Shown here piece after piece: positions 22,716 to 34,714 of a DNA stretch of 64,000 bases. A program made the translations under genes and the position numbers. Positions within the stretch are counted from its first letter, which is position 1, and each line of letters starts with the position of its first letter. Under the pieces are notes generated by a model that saw only the letters and a program-made list of their open reading frames with translations, ran no database searches and had not been told where the DNA came from. Origin of the DNA: Protopterus annectens (taxonomy: Eukaryota; Chordata; Ceratodontiformes; Protopteridae); the NCBI RefSeq assembly GCF_019279795.1, contig NC_056739.1, forward strand, positions 18,207,292-18,271,291. Direction: 5' to 3'.

Positions 22716-23575
22716 GAATAGTTGATATGATTTCCTAAACTCCTTGGTCCGATGCAAATAAAAACGTAGTTGTCTATGAACATCTAGCTGATGAAACTGA
22801 TATTCAGCTGCATTACAGCGATTAGGGAGAAAACTGGGAAGTTCTATGGATTGATTTAAGGTGGCATGGGAACAAACTTTGGGGACAAAGGAGGGATTTG
22901 TACGCAGTGAGACCCTGTCTTTATGAAAGCTCAAATAAGGTGGCTTAACAGATGAGGCTTGTAACTCTGATACCCATCTAGCTGATGTGATAGGCACCAA
23001 AAACAAAGTCTTCCAGGACAAAAATTTCAATGAAGATGAGTGAGAAGGTTCAAACAGGGAAGATGTCAGTTTGGACAACACAAAATTTAAATCCCAGGAA
23101 GCCACAGGTTCTTGGAGCAGTGGCCTCAACAGAGTGGCTCCTTTCAAAATGGTCTTGCATAGCTTATGAGACATTAAATTGGTATCTGGAAACCCTAAAT
23201 GGAAATGAGAAATAGCCACCAATTGAACTCTGATAATGGCAGCGGCAGATCCTTGCTGAAAAAGCTCGGAGAGAAATTCCAAAATCACAGGGATAGAAGC
23301 AGTGTAGGGATCTGCAGTCATTTTCTGTGCCCAGATAGAAAATCTTTTCCATTTACTGCCATATAGTCTCCTAGTTGAAGGTTTATGGGAGGACATAAGG
23401 ATATGTGACACTGAGGAATATACATCGTGAAGCCTGACTAGGGATGGAACTGGAGCAGCCACGTCAATTTGAAGGTGTGGATTGAGAGATGTAGCAAACC
23501 TGACATGTGAGTCAACAGATCTGGAGCTGGGTCCAGAATCCAAGGATCATCCAGGAGAAGAGGCTCGAGGAAGGG
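22716..23575 (-). pseudogene. DIRS-C tyrosine recombinase, N-terminal part
   Basis: The open frame 22704-23543 (279 aa) covers SSHKPSTRRLYGSKWKRFSIW, LVAISHFHLGFPDTNL, KTLFLVPITSARWVSELQAS (first catalytic block; ARRVSEL is ARWVSEL here), LNQSIELPSFLPNRCN and LDVHRQLRFYLHRTKEFRKS. It ends where DIRS-B enters at 22715/22716. The Arg-to-Trp change in the first catalytic block probably inactivates it. Confidence 0.85.
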
Positions 23576-25661
23576 GAACCAAACCTGATGAGGCCAGTAA
23601 GGAGCAATGAGCATTCCACCTGCTTTTGATTCTTGGTTTTAGTTTTGGATGCTATCGCTATTTCTATTTTACTAGCAATGAGGATTAACTTGCATCCCAG
23701 CCATCTGGCTTTCTGAATCACTTTGGAAATGAGAGGAAATGGAGGAAAAGCATACAGAAGACCCAGGGGCCAATTGTGAGCTAGAGCGTCTCTGGGTGTC
23801 TCCCCTGGAGGGGGAATGGGGAAAAATAGCTGCTGCATTTGGCATTGACTGGACTGGCAAAAAGGTCGCAGCAAGGCTGTCCCCATTTGCGGAAAAATCT
23901 GTTCCGCTGTTTCGTGTTTCAGAGACCACTCGTGAGGCAGTAGGATCGCCCGGCTGAGCTTATCAGCTATCATGTTGGTCGTCCCAGGAATGTGCATTGC
24001 AACCAGAAAATGCTGGGAAGAAATCGCCCATTCCCAAACTCGCATGGCCTCTCGACAGAGTGGGGAAGATCTGGTACTGCCCTGTTTGTTGATATACCAA
24101 ACTACCGACATGTCGTCTGATTGTATCGCAATATTCTCTAGAGGAAGAAGGTCTTTAAGTGCTTGCAACGCCAGGAGCACCACCCTCATCTCCAGAACCA
24201 TTGATATACAGGTGAGCCTCATGTTCTTGCCATGTGTCTTGGACAGTCCTGCTGAGATAATGCCCCCCCCCCACCTGATCTGGGAGGCATCCGTGGTCAC
24301 AGTGGCAATGGGTTGGGCAGGAACAAAGGGGGTGCCCATCGTCAACTGGTTGGGTGCTATCCACCAAAGGAGGTCTTCCTTGCATGAATCTGTCAGCAGA
24401 ATTGGGTGATTCAGCGGAAGATATTGGAAGGACCATTGGGAAGACAGAAGCCACTGGAGAATTCTCATGTGCAACTTGGCTAATGGCACAAATAGGATGA
24501 TGGATGCCATAGTCCGAGGAGCTGAAGAACCCACTTTGTGTTGACCTTCTGCAACGGGAGAAAAAACAGAATTTGAAAGATTAAATTTTGTGCCCTTTCG
24601 GCGGGAAGGCGAGCTGTCATGTTCACTGTGTCTACCTCTGCGCCTATAAAAATCACAGATTGAGAGGGCAATAATGCAGATTTTTCCCAATTTATGGAGA
24701 TCCCTAATTGAGCACAAAGTTGAATAGTGGCATCCCTGTTTTGGAGAAGTAGATGCCTGGTGGGGGCGGTCAGGAGCCAGTTATCCAAATACGGAAACAC
24801 ATGGAATCTCTGACGTCTCAGGTGAGCTGTCACTACTGCCATGCATTTAGTGAACACCCTGGGAGCTGTGGTGAGACCAAAGGGTAGAGCACAAAACTGA
24901 CAGTGACTGGCTCCCAGCCAGAAGCATAGATGGCTCCTGGATGCCTTGCCCATTTTTATACGGTAGTAGGCATCCTGGAGATCTATTGAGCACATCCAAT
25001 AGTCTTTCCCTAACAAAGGGAGTATCAACTGCAGTGTTACCATCCGAAACTTGTCCTTCCTCATGGATTCGTTTAATCTGCTGAGGTCCAATATTGGCCT
25101 CCAGTTTCCTGTTCGTTTTGGGACTAAAAAGAACCTGGAGTAAGTTCCAGATATTATCTGGTCTGCTGGGATGGATTGGATGACTCTTTTTAAGAGCAAC
25201 CTGTTGATCTCCACAGTTGCCTGATCCCTGAGATTGGGTGGTACATCTGGGATCCTCTTGGGAGCAAATGGTGGAAGGGAAAAGGGTATGATACAGCCTC
25301 TGGTAACAACTCTTTGTACCCACTTGTCTTGGGTTATACTTAGCCAGGCTTCTGGATACAAAGAAATGCGACCCCTGACTGGCCCCAGAGAAACGCAGTC
25401 AGGCCCAATATCAGGAACGCTGATAAGGCCATCCCCAAAAGGAATCACAACCTTGTTGGTATTGCGGACTGCCCCTGCCTCTAGGGCGACATCTCCCATT
25501 TCCTCCTCTGCCACTGAAGGAGGGTTCACCCTGTGTGTCCGGAAAGACACTCTGGGACTTCTTGAACCACATTTTACCACCCCTTTGACCTTTATGGTAT
25601 GGTCTAAAGGGAATAGTGAAACATACTCCCACAGCAGAGAGCGTCTTTCCTTCTTGCTCAC
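23512..25661 (-). pseudogene. DIRS-C reverse transcriptase / RNase H / Dam-like
   Basis: ORF 24480-25661 (393 aa) begins in the gag overlap (MSKKERRSLLWEYV) and continues through FFLVPKRTGNWRPILDLSRL, CSIDLQDAYYRIKM and LPFGLTTAPRVFTK to FPYLDNWLLTAPT: the second Asp of YLDD is Asn (about 24781-24795). ORF 23512-24717 holds RNase H (TTDASQIRWGGGII, QSDDMSVVWYINKQG) and the methylase-like domain (MGTALLRPFCQ, YAFPPFPLISKVIQKA). A C-run of about 11 at 24265 lies at the RNase H GWGG site. Confidence 0.85.
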
Positions 25662-25836
25662 ACTGAGTGAGTGTGTCCTTCACCTTAGATCTAAACAATG
25701 AGGAACCATCAAATGGGGCACTGGTGAAAGTGGACTTGAATGATTCCACAAAATTACACAAGCGCATCCAGGCGTGACGCCTTAGGGCAACTCCTGAACC
25801 TGCTGCTCTACTTGTTCCATCAGCCGCATAAGAAAT
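25411..25836 (-). pseudogene. DIRS-C gag, C-terminal part
   Basis: The open frame 25411-25767 has MRLCNFVESFKSTFTSAPFD, CEQEGKTLSAVGVCF, KGQRGGKMWFKKSQ and the RGRGS end. It overlaps the RT frame between 25411 and 25661. DIRS-D enters at 25837 inside the SYAADGASRAAG segment. Confidence 0.82.
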
Positions 25837-26025
25837 AAGAAGTTATGTACCTACCATAACATTCCATGTTAGTTGTCTTCTTCTCACCTTCTTTCTTGCT
25901 GGATGGGTTCGGAGCCGATCCTCGGCTCCGACTCGGCCAATACTAAAGCTCGAGAGCTAATTCCACCGGCTTGAGGCTCTCCTATATCCCACAATGCTAG
26001 GCGGTAACTACTCAGATCTCGTTTG
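25837..26025. repeat. DIRS-D 3' inverted terminal repeat (left)
   Basis: Inverted match of 31886-32047 (GCTCGAGAGCTAATTCCACC, CCTATATCCCACAATGCTAG). Contains GGAGCCGATCCTCGGCTCC and GTTATG-TACCTAC-CATAAC. Confidence 0.9.
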
Positions 26026-26227
26026 ATAGCTATACCAAGCAACCCTAGTCTCCATTGAATGGAGTAGGGAAACCCACCTCAAAACAACCTGCGTAAAAGG
26101 TATCGCAGACCTAAGAAAGGAGAAAAGAGGTGGAAGAACGTGTGGAAATGACGACTTCCAGAGGAAGAACACAAACTGAATTCCTGTCGGTCTGTCCAGG
26201 CTTGGGGGAAGGAGGGTGGGGCCTTAA
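26026..26227. other. DIRS-D spacer between 3' repeat and ICR
   Basis: About 200 bp without a gene; purine-rich (GGAGAAAAGAGGTGGAAGAA, GGGGGAAGGAGGGTGGGG). Confidence 0.6.
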
Positions 26228-26328
26228 GAAAGAAGGCGAGAAGAAGACAACTAACATGGAACGTTATGGTAGGTACATAACTTCTTAATGTTAAGTTGTC
26301 CATCTCGCCTTCATTCTTGCTGGATGGG
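26228..26328. repeat. DIRS-D internal complementary region
   Basis: AGAAGGCGAGAAGAAGACAA..TAACTTCTT joined to AATGTTAAGTTGTCCATCTC: inverted 3' end then inverted 5' end. Confidence 0.9.
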
Positions 26329-26359
26329 ACCGCGTACCTAGCACCTTATCCCGGGTGGC

Positions 26360-27809
26360 CTATCGGAACAGACTCTTGAGAACAGTGGAACCAAAATTGG
26401 CACAGCTTCTGGAAACCATGTCCAATTTGTAATGTGAAATGAATGTATGAGGAGAAGCCCAGGTGGCTGCTGCACAAATGGAATCTATTGGCAACCTATC
26501 CTGATAAGCTACGGATGTAGCTAATGCACTAGTTGAATGAGCTCTAGGTCTTGAGGGTAGTTTTTGATGTCTTATCTCATAGATGAAGGTAATTGTAGAG
26601 GTGAGCCATCTAGAGAGGGATACTTTAGTAACAGGAAGGCCCAATTTTCCTTCCGCATATGACAGAAACAATTGATTAGATTTCCTGAATTGTTTAGTCC
26701 TATCTAAGTAATATTTAAGTTGGCGATGAACATCCAAAAAATGTAGCTTTTGTTCCGACCTGTTTGAATAGTTAGGGAAAAAGACGGGGAGATCAATAAT
26801 TTGGTTTAGGTTTACTTGAGAGGAAACTTTGGGCAAAAAGGATGAATTAGTACGGAGGGATACCCTATCTTTGTGAAACACTAAGTAAGGAGGACGACTG
26901 CACAGAGCATGGAGTTCAGATACCCTTCTCGCTGAAGTTATAGCTACTAGAAAAAGTATCTTCCAAGAAAGCAACTTCAGAGAACATGAAGCTGCCGGTT
27001 CGAAGGGGGGAAGGATTAAGGATGCCAGAACCAAGTTCAAATCCCATTGAGGCGGGGGATCTTTGATTGGAGGTTTGAGGAAGAAATACGCCCCTTAAAA
27101 AGGCTTTACAGAGTTTGTGTGCCATGATGCTAGACTCCGAGACACCAAAATGAAAATTAGATATGGCAGCCAATTGAACTCTAATGGTAGATGCAGATGA
27201 TCCTAAATGAAAGAGTTCTGCTACAAAATCTAGAATAGACTGGATAGGTGCTGTAAAGGGATCTATGTTTTTTGACGTTGCCCAAAAGGAGAAGTGTTTC
27301 TATTTGCTACTATAAATCTTCCGGGTAGAAGATTTATGAGAAGCTATCAAGATATCTCGGACCGAGCAAGATATTGAGGGAAGCCTGGCTAAGGTTGGAA
27401 TCGGAGAAACCACGCTGTGAAGTTTAGAGAAAACAGAGATTGGTGCAGCTGACCTGATTGGTGGGTTATCAGATCTGGTACTGGGTCCAGATGCCAAGGC
27501 TGCTCCAAAAGGTAACGAAGAAACGTAAACCATATCTGTCGAGGCCAGTAAGGGGCAATGAGGATCATTGTCACTCTCAAGGCGATGGCTTTCTGAATTA
27601 GTTGAGATATCAGTGGAAAGGGGGGAAAGGCATACAGAAGTCCCCGGGGCCAATCGTGAACTAGAGCGTCTCTGGTGGGATGGCCTGGTAACGGGAAGAG
27701 AGTGAAGAAGTCGTGACACTTGCTGTTTTGGGGAGTAGCAAAAAGATCGCAGCAAGGCTGGCCCCATCTTAGGAATACTTCTTCTAGAACTGATTTCTTT
27801 AGAGACCAC
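26360..27809 (-). pseudogene. DIRS-D tyrosine recombinase
   Basis: ORF 27300-27809 (169 aa) carries the N-terminal extension (DPHCPLLASTDMVYVSS, ASHKSSTRKIYSSK). ORF 26360-27040 (226 aa) carries ITSARRVSELHAL, LDVHRQLKYYLDRT and PHTFISHYKLDMVS. The second catalytic Arg is lost: HSTR is HSTS (about 26535). Frame breaks at about 27080 and 27300 separate the parts. Probably an inactive integrase. Confidence 0.85.
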
Positions 27810-29200
27810 TCGTGGGGCATGAGAATTGCCCTGCTCAATTTGTCTGCAATAACGTTGGATTTCCGGAATGCGTTGCTATCAGAAAACGCTGAGAAGAGAT
27901 CGCCCATTGCCAAAGTCTGAGTGCCTCTCGACATAAAGGGTATGATCTGGTTCCGCCTTGTTTGTTGATGTACCACACTACGGACATGTTGTCCGTTTGA
28001 ATTGCAATAGTCCCAGTGGGAAGAGAGTCATGAAGGGCTTGCAACGCTAAAAGCACTGCTCTCATCTCTAAGACATTTATGTGCAAGTGGCACTCGAAAG
28101 GTTGCCACGTGCCTTGGACTGTCCTGCCCTGATAATGCCCCCCCCACCCGATCAGGGAGGCGTCTGTTGTCAACGTGGCGACTGGGGGGGGGGGTGAAGG
28201 GTCTTCCTCGGAGAAGTTGAGGTGATGTGATCCACCAAGACAGTTGATTCTTGCATGATTGAGTTATCAAAATGGTATGGGACATCGGGAGCTGTTGAAA
28301 GGACCATTGAGTAAACAGCATCCATTGGAGGATCCTCATGTGAAAGCGAGCCAAGGGGAGAAGGGGAATAGCTGCTGCCATGAGTCCTAACACCTTCAAA
28401 ACTAATCTGGCTTTGACTTTGTTGCATTGTAAGAGAAGGGAAACTTGTTTTTGAATATCTGACACTCTCTGCTCTGTGAGTCTGGCTGAAAGATTGAGTG
28501 TGTTTAAGGTGGCGCCTATAAAGGTAATAGATTGACAAGGCAGATTTTTCAAAATTTATTGAAATGCCTAGAGCTTGGCAAGATTGGATGGTGAAGTCCC
28601 TGGATAGAAGAAGCTGATGTCTGGTGGTGGCAGTAAGGAGCCAGTCGTCTAAATATGGAAACACGTGGAATCCTTGACGTCTAAAGTGAGCCGCGACCAC
28701 TGCCATGCATTTGGTAAACACACGGGGGGGCTGTAGTGAGACCAAAGGGCAGGGCCCTGAACTGGTAGTGACTGGCTCCCAGCCTGAAGCGGAGATATCT
28801 CCTGGAGCGTCTGTTCATCTTGATGTGGTAGTACGCGTCCTGAAGATCTATCGAGCACATCCAATTGTCCTGACCCAAGAAGGGTAGAATGGACTGAAGC
28901 GTGACCATCCGGAATTTTGTTTTCCTGATATACTTGTTTAAGTAGCTGAGATCCAGTATGGGTCTCCAGTCCCCTGTTTTTTTTGGTACCAAAAAGAATT
29001 TGGAGTAGATTCCGGATCCTTGCTGGTCTGCTGGGACTGATTGGATAGCTCTTTTTGATAGCAGCTTTGAAATTTCTAATGCTGCTTGTTCCCTTAGACC
29101 GGGTGGAACGTCTGGAAGGGATCTTTTGGGTTGGGATGGGATGTGAATAAAGGGAATTTTGTAACCCTCGGATATGATCGACTGTACCCATTTGTCTTGA
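27389..29200 (-). pseudogene. DIRS-D reverse transcriptase / RNase H / Dam-like
   Basis: RT in 28681-28992 (VPKKTGDWRPILDLSYLN, CSIDLQDAYYHIKM, LPFGLTTAP), then a one-base gain in a G-run (28725-28731) shifts to 28170-28745 (RVFTKCMAVVAAHFR, FPYLDDWLLTATT). RNase H is in 27835-28173 (TTDASLIGWGGHYQG, QTDNMSVVWYINKQG). The methylase-like domain is in 27389-27976 (WGQPCCDLFATPQNSKC, YAFPPFPLI, MILIAPYWPRQIWF). All catalytic RT residues are present; a few indels separate it from an open gene. Confidence 0.87.
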
Positions 29201-31530
29201 GTAAGGGAAAGCCAGGCTTTTGGGTACAGGGATAACTTTCCCCCGACTGCCTCCGAAGGTGGACAGCCTTCAGTGGATGCTGAAAGGGTTTATCAGAGAA
29301 CATTTCTCTGCTACCCTGGTTTTGCGGACCTCCTCTGCCTCTAGGGCGGCGTCTATTATTATTCCCCCCTCTGCCTCTAGAGGGGAATCGACCTTGTGCG
29401 TCAGATGAGACTCCCTGGGATTGTTTGCGGAACCACATCTTTCCTCCCCTCTGACCTTTGGGATAGGGTCTAGAAGGGGTAGAAAAACGGACTCCTACGG
29501 CAGAGAGAGTCTTACCTTCTACCTCGCACCTGGTCAATGTATCCTTCACCTGTGGACCAAACAAGGATGATCCATCAAAGGGAGAATTGGTGAAGGACGC
29601 CTTGAAAGGGTCCCCAAAGTTGCATAGCCGCATCCAGACGTGACGTCGTAAGGCAACACCTGTGCCTGCGGCTCTACTCGCCCCATCTGCAGCATATGAG
29701 ACCAGCCGCATGGAGGAGTTAATGATGGAATTCAGGGTTGCCAACTGGGAGTTCGTTGTGTCTTTGAACCCCTCAGCTGTAGGATCCTTTATCAGTTCAC
29801 CCATATCCTTGAGTAAATCTCTCTGGAGACGAGTGAAGTGGCATAAGTAATTCAGCGAACTCATTGAAAAGGTCGCTGATGAGAACATCCGCTTGCCGTA
29901 CCTGTCCATGACCCTAGATTCCTTATTAGGAGGATGGACAGGAACCGAAGGATCGGCTAACTCCTTCTTAGTGGCCGCAGCCACCACCATGGCATCAACA
30001 GGGACACCTTTGGATAAAAAATCTTTATCTCTAGGGGCAGTAATAAATTTAGATGGTCTCCTCGGGGTGGGTTCCACTGAATCAGGAGCCGTCCAAGCCT
30101 TCCTTGCCACCACTTCCATAAGGGGGTCAAAGGGAGGGGACACCCAGGAGGTAGAAGGGCGAGAGCCAAACGCCTCAAGATACACTGACTCATCCTCCGA
30201 AGGGTTAAGGGCTGGCCAGTTCCCCCTCTGTTTGAGGATCTCAAGGATGTCAGCAAAGGAGACATCCTCAGAGAGGGATCGAGGGGAACCTTCAGATTCC
30301 TCTAAGTCAGTGTCAGAGGTGATAGACTCAGGGGAGTCAATGTGCTTCCTCTTGCACTGCCTCTTCCTAGGGGGATCTCCTACCGGGTCAGGAGAGGCCT
30401 CGGAAGAGGAGGAAATTCCCAAAGGGGAAACTTGAGGAGTTGGCTCTCTGCGGTCTAAGGCAAGGGGGTGAGTAGAAATCACCGCAGGCACTGTAGATGG
30501 GGGGGGGGGCTGAAGGAGCCGACTGTGGGGCAGACCCTGGTTCTATCACGCTCCGCATGACCTCGAAGGCACCCCTGTCAGGCAAGGCCAGAGGCCCCGC
30601 TCCGAAGAGACAAGGACCTCCCCCGGCACCGACAGGGACGGCTCCGAAGCCGATGTCGGAGCTGAACTCACCAGCGCCGAAGCCCCAAGAGGGAGAGCGG
30701 GGTCGGACAAGGGTCCGATGCCACTCGCCCCCCTCGGAGCAGACGAGGGAAGCTCGGTGCCGAGATCCCTCCAAGGAGGAGATCGGAGCAGACGACGGAG
30801 CCGAAAGGGAAGGTATCGGATCCGGCGCACCGACAGTCATGGCTCCGACAAGCCCTGGCTCCGAACTCAAAGGAGTCGGAGGAGGAATGTATTGGGGAAC
30901 GGAAATAGCCACTGACTGCTGAGTCGGGCTATGCAGCATTTGGGCCAGTGCCTCGGACTTGAGAAGTCTACTCACTACCCTTTGCAAATCGTGGTCAGAT
31001 AACCTGGATGACTGTGAGGAATGAGTTCTATGGCTCCGTTCTGAAAGAAGAGGGGATCCTGGCGCTGAATGCACGGAGCCGATAGAGGGGGATCTAGATC
31101 TCTTCCTAGACTGTGGCTCCGATAAGAGTATCGGAGCCAACGGAGTTTTATCAGCCTCGACTCCAGCCGGAGCCGAGGTAACAGTATGAGGCTTGGAAAC
31201 ATCGGCTCCGGCCGGAGCCGATGTTGAAGCCGACTTAACCTTTCCAGCAGTCGACTCAGAAACCGGAGCCGACTGTTTGGAAGTTTTAGAAGGCTTCTCT
31301 GACACAGACTGAGTCGGGGGGCCTTCAGGCTTTAATAAGCCCCGGAAGATTAATTTATTCTTGCGTTCCTGCAGGTCTCCAGGGCTAAAACCATGACAAA
31401 CAGCACAAGAGTCCTGCAGGTGCAAAGGTCCCAGGCAATACACACAAGAAGTGTGACCGTCTGTCAGAGACATTTTCTGACAGCACGAGTCACACTTCTT
31501 GAAGCCTGAGACCTTAGCGTCTTTTGACAT
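29094..31530 (-). pseudogene. DIRS-D gag (two long frames, one break)
   Basis: ATG 31530 opens MSKDAKVSGFKKCDSCCQKM..TSCVYCLGPLHLQDSCAVCHGF: the full Cys/His module. The first frame reaches 30388. The second frame (29094-30491, 465 aa) continues with a Ser/Glu-rich stretch, FDPLMEVVARKAWTAPD, RYGKRMFSSATFSMSSLNYL, RLVSYAADGASRAAGTGVAL, CEVEGKTLSAVGVRFSTPS and RGRGGNNNRRRPRGRGG. The break sits at a G-run of 11 (about 30499-30509). This is the most complete Gag in the window. Confidence 0.87.
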
Positions 31531-31885
31531 AGTGAAAGGAGTGCCTGACAACAAAAACACACTACAGACACACCATCTACCGAAGAAAATTATTAAATTA
31601 TTAAGGCTAACACAAAGCCACAAACACACATACAAGCCCTTAACAAAAAAACTACTAATTTAGTCACACTAAAGGACTGGGGGAAGGGAAGGGGCCGAAG
31701 GCCTACACGTTAAGGGAAGAAAAGGAAGGGAATATAGACCCGAAAAACAGGGGTCGATTTATCTAAATATTAATTAAACTAAAAGGTTATGGTATGAAAC
31801 AATAGGGGGTTAAGAAATACCTATTATGGCAAAAACTCTCACTAACCTGCCTGAGCCGGAAGAAAAGCACCTCGTCAGCTATAGC
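31531..31885 (-). other. DIRS-D leader
   Basis: 355 bp of AT-rich non-coding sequence between gag and the 5' repeat. No gene is seen. Confidence 0.6.
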
Positions 31886-32047
31886 GGCAAACGAGATCTG
31901 AGTAGTTACCGCCTAGCATTGTGGGATATAGGGGAGCCTCGAGCCGGTGGAATTAGCTCTCGAGCTTTAGTATTAGCTGAGTCTGAGCCGAGGATCAGCT
32001 CCGAACCCATCCAGCAAGAGTGAAGGCGAGATGGACAACTTAACATT
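31886..32047. repeat. DIRS-D 5' inverted terminal repeat (right)
   Basis: GGCAAACGAGATCTGAGTAG to GGACAACTTAACATT, inverted match of 25837-26025 without the terminal extension. Confidence 0.9.
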
Positions 32048-33841
32048 AAGCCACATGGAGGAGTTAACTATAGAATTTTAGGTGGACAGCTTAGCAGAAA
32101 TCTTGTCAGGGACTCCCTCAGTACATGTACCCTGTATAGAATCTCCTAACTCCTTGAGGAGATCCCTTTGCAATCTCGTGAAGTGAGTGAGATAGTTCAA
32201 CAATCGAGAGTAAAAGCCGCTGAACTGAAAAAACACTTCCCATACCTGTCCATCTGTTGAGACTCCTTATTCGGCGGATGGACAGAAGAAGTCTCAGCAA
32301 GCTCCTTCTTAGTGGCTGCCGCCACCAGCATGGCATCTACGGGGACACCTTTGGACAAAAATTCTTTATCTTGGGGGGGCAGAAAGAAACTTGTTGGCTC
32401 TCCTAGGGGCTGGATCCATGGCATTAGGAGTATCCCACACCTTTCGACTAACTAAATCCATCAAAAGGTGGAGACACCCAAGAGGTAGAAGGTTGAGACC
32501 CGAAAGCCTTCAGGTACACGGACTCCTCATCAGAAGGGTTGACAGTAGGCCAGCCGCAACTCTGCTTAAGGATCTCCAGGATGTCCATGAAGCAGACATC
32601 ATCAGAGGCCAACTTGGGGGACCCTTCTGACTCCTCGTGGTCAGTGTCAGATGGCAAAGACTCATCCTGGCAGTCAACATGCTTCCCTTGCATGTTGTCT
32701 TCCTGGAGGACTCCTCAGAAGGGTATTCCGGGGAGGTCAAGGAAGAGTGGGGGCCACCAGCTGGTGGTCCTGAGGCTGAGGGTCTCTGCTGTCGCCAGAG
32801 AGAGTAGAGGCTGAAACCGAAGTGGGTGCTCTAGGGGGAAAGAGTGCTGGTACCCTTGGTGGCAACTGGTGACTTGGACAGCACGCTCCTCATCATCTCA
32901 TATGCTGACCTCTCTGGCTTTGAGGACCTCTCCCGCTCCGAAGAGGCTATTGGCTCCGTGACAGACGCAGAGTCTGAACTCACCCTAGCTGAAGTGCTGA
33001 GAGGGAAACTTGGAACCAAAAACAACCGATTCCAACCTTTCCTGTTGGCGCAGACTGGGGAGCTTTGGCCCCTGGACACAATGGACGACATTGAAAGTAT
33101 CGGAGCAGAACTCTGCTCCAAAGCAACCGCAAGTGGAGCTGGAGCAGAGGGTTCCACCAATGGCACCAAGCCCTCTGACTCCGACAAACCAGTTTGGCTC
33201 AGAGGAGGAACAACAACTGAGGGCATAACGGGTTCCAAAGGTTCCGGAACCGACTGGGTCGGAGCAGACAACAATTTAGATAGAGCAGACAACTATAGCA
33301 GTCTCAGGACCACCCTTCTCCACATCAGCTTCCGAAAGGCTCCCGGAAGACCTGGAGGACATAGTCGGGGATCTTGATCTTGGAGGAATAGCAAGTTCCA
33401 TAAATTCAGTGGTCGGCTCTGACAAACTAGGATCTGACCCTGTCACCACAATGCTGCTCTCAGTTGGCTCCAAAGGCAGTGGAGCCAATGAGGCCGATTT
33501 TGCCACTTTAGGAGGTGGCTCTGAGACACCAGCTGGTGGCGGAGAAGGTCTTTTTGAAGACTTAGACTTAGCATATTTAGTGGACTTGGAAGAAGAGGAA
33601 GAGCTAGACAAAGCTTCCTCAAAGGAAGGCTTTAAAAGACCCTTTAGAATTAGTTTGTTCCTTCTCTCCTGTAACACTCTAGGGGAGAAGGCATGACAAA
33701 ACAAGCAAGTCTCTTGCAAATGGATTTGCCCCTAAGCAATAGACACACAGACCATGACCATCAGTCAATGACATTTTTTGGGAGCACTTCATGCATTTCT
33801 TGAAGCCCGAAGGCTTGTGCTCCCTTAAACTCTTTAGACAT
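32048..33841 (-). pseudogene. DIRS-C gag, N-terminal and middle part
   Basis: ATG 33841 opens MSKEF-; the Cys/His module follows but is frameshifted (its CVYCLG equivalent lies in another frame near 33740). ORF 33276-33719 gives QETCLFCHAFSPRVLQERRNK and KGLLKPSFEEALSSSSSS. The Ser/Pro-rich middle is in 32831-33292. The FDELM-like and RYGKCFFSSAAF segments at 32118-32424 are broken by several indels. It continues across DIRS-D at 25411-25836. Confidence 0.8.
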
Positions 33842-34555
33842 AACACACAGATGAAAAGAGAAGAAAAGTAAAAGGAAGTACTTGGTCCTCTAACTTAAAC
33901 AGGCCTAGCCCTGAAGGAGAAAGAAACACCACGAGGACTAGGTCCTCTAACTAAAACAGCCTAGTCCAGAAAGGAAAGGGACAGCTAGGTCTTCTAACTT
34001 AAACAGACCAGCAAAAATTCACACACACAGAAAACCCTTATTCTGCTAAAGATTAACAGAGGAAGCTGAAACTGGAGTTTCGAACCACGAACTCCAGCTA
34101 GGTCTTCTAACTTAAAAAGACCAGCAGAAACTCACACACAGAAAACCCTTATTCTGCTAAGGATTAACAGAGGAAGCTGAAACTGGAGTTTCAAACAATA
34201 AACTCCACCACTGTAAAGAATCAACACCAGCAGATAACCACCAAAACCAAACTGCTCTACAAAACTGTAGACTAGAAAATGCTAGCGTTATCAAGCTATC
34301 AGCACTAACAACAAATATAAAAATGGTACACAGGATACCACAAAGCACATTAACAGGCTTAAGGCCAACGCTTGCACCAAGGGGTGCAAAGGAGCTAACT
34401 ACCTAAGAATTAGTAAACCTACACTAACAAATACTAATGCAAGAACAATTGTATTACACTAATTATAACTTTGAACAAGATTTTAAGCAATATAAGCAAG
34501 AAAAAAGTTAACACTTAGCCAGAGTCAAGAGAAGCACAACCGAACTAGTCGACGA
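33842..34555 (-). repeat. DIRS-C leader with 112-bp tandem duplication
   Basis: Non-coding leader. A 112-bp unit starting CAGCTAGGTCTTCTAACTTA occurs at 33983-34094 and 34095 to about 34204 with few differences. Shorter GGTCCTCTAACT-like repeats stand just upstream (33890-33975). No gene is seen. Confidence 0.8.
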
Positions 34556-34714
34556 GGCAAACGAGATCTGGGGTTTGTACTGGTGCACTATGGGATACCT
34601 GCTTAGCCACAAGCCAGCCAGAGGTCTTCGAGCTTATAAATCGGCCGAGTCGGAGCCAAGGATCGGCTCCGAACCCATACATAAAAGAGAAGGTGAGATT
34701 GGACTACACAACAT
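34556..34714. repeat. DIRS-C 5' inverted terminal repeat (right)
   Basis: GGCAAACGAGATCTGGGGTT to GGACTACACAACAT; inverted match of 9340-9525. Contains GGAGCCAAGGATCGGCTCC. Confidence 0.88.

Larger units (their letters stand above)
25837..32047 (-). mobile_element. DIRS-D: complete DIRS element inside DIRS-C gag
   Basis: 6.2 kb, uninterrupted. Left end AAGAAGTTATG, right end ..GGACAACTTAACATT; TAAG occurs at both edges, so the breakpoint is ambiguous by a few bases. Removing it restores MxLISYAADG of DIRS-C gag. The ICR at 26228-26328 carries AACATTAAGAAG in inverse, the predicted circle junction. The cleanest single copy for the element plan. Confidence 0.95.
9340..34714 (-). mobile_element. 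DIRS-C: complete but split element, host of DIRS-B and DIRS-D
   Basis: About 6.5 kb without B and D. It starts AA(A)GAAGTTATG at about 9340 and ends ..GGACTACACAACAT at 34714. The flanks CTGACGAAAA and CATATGCTCC rejoin in the gag frame of DIRS-E (..HMFSSVAF..) with no target duplication. The matching ICR is at 9646-9738. DIRS-B splits its recombinase and DIRS-D splits its gag. Confidence 0.9.
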
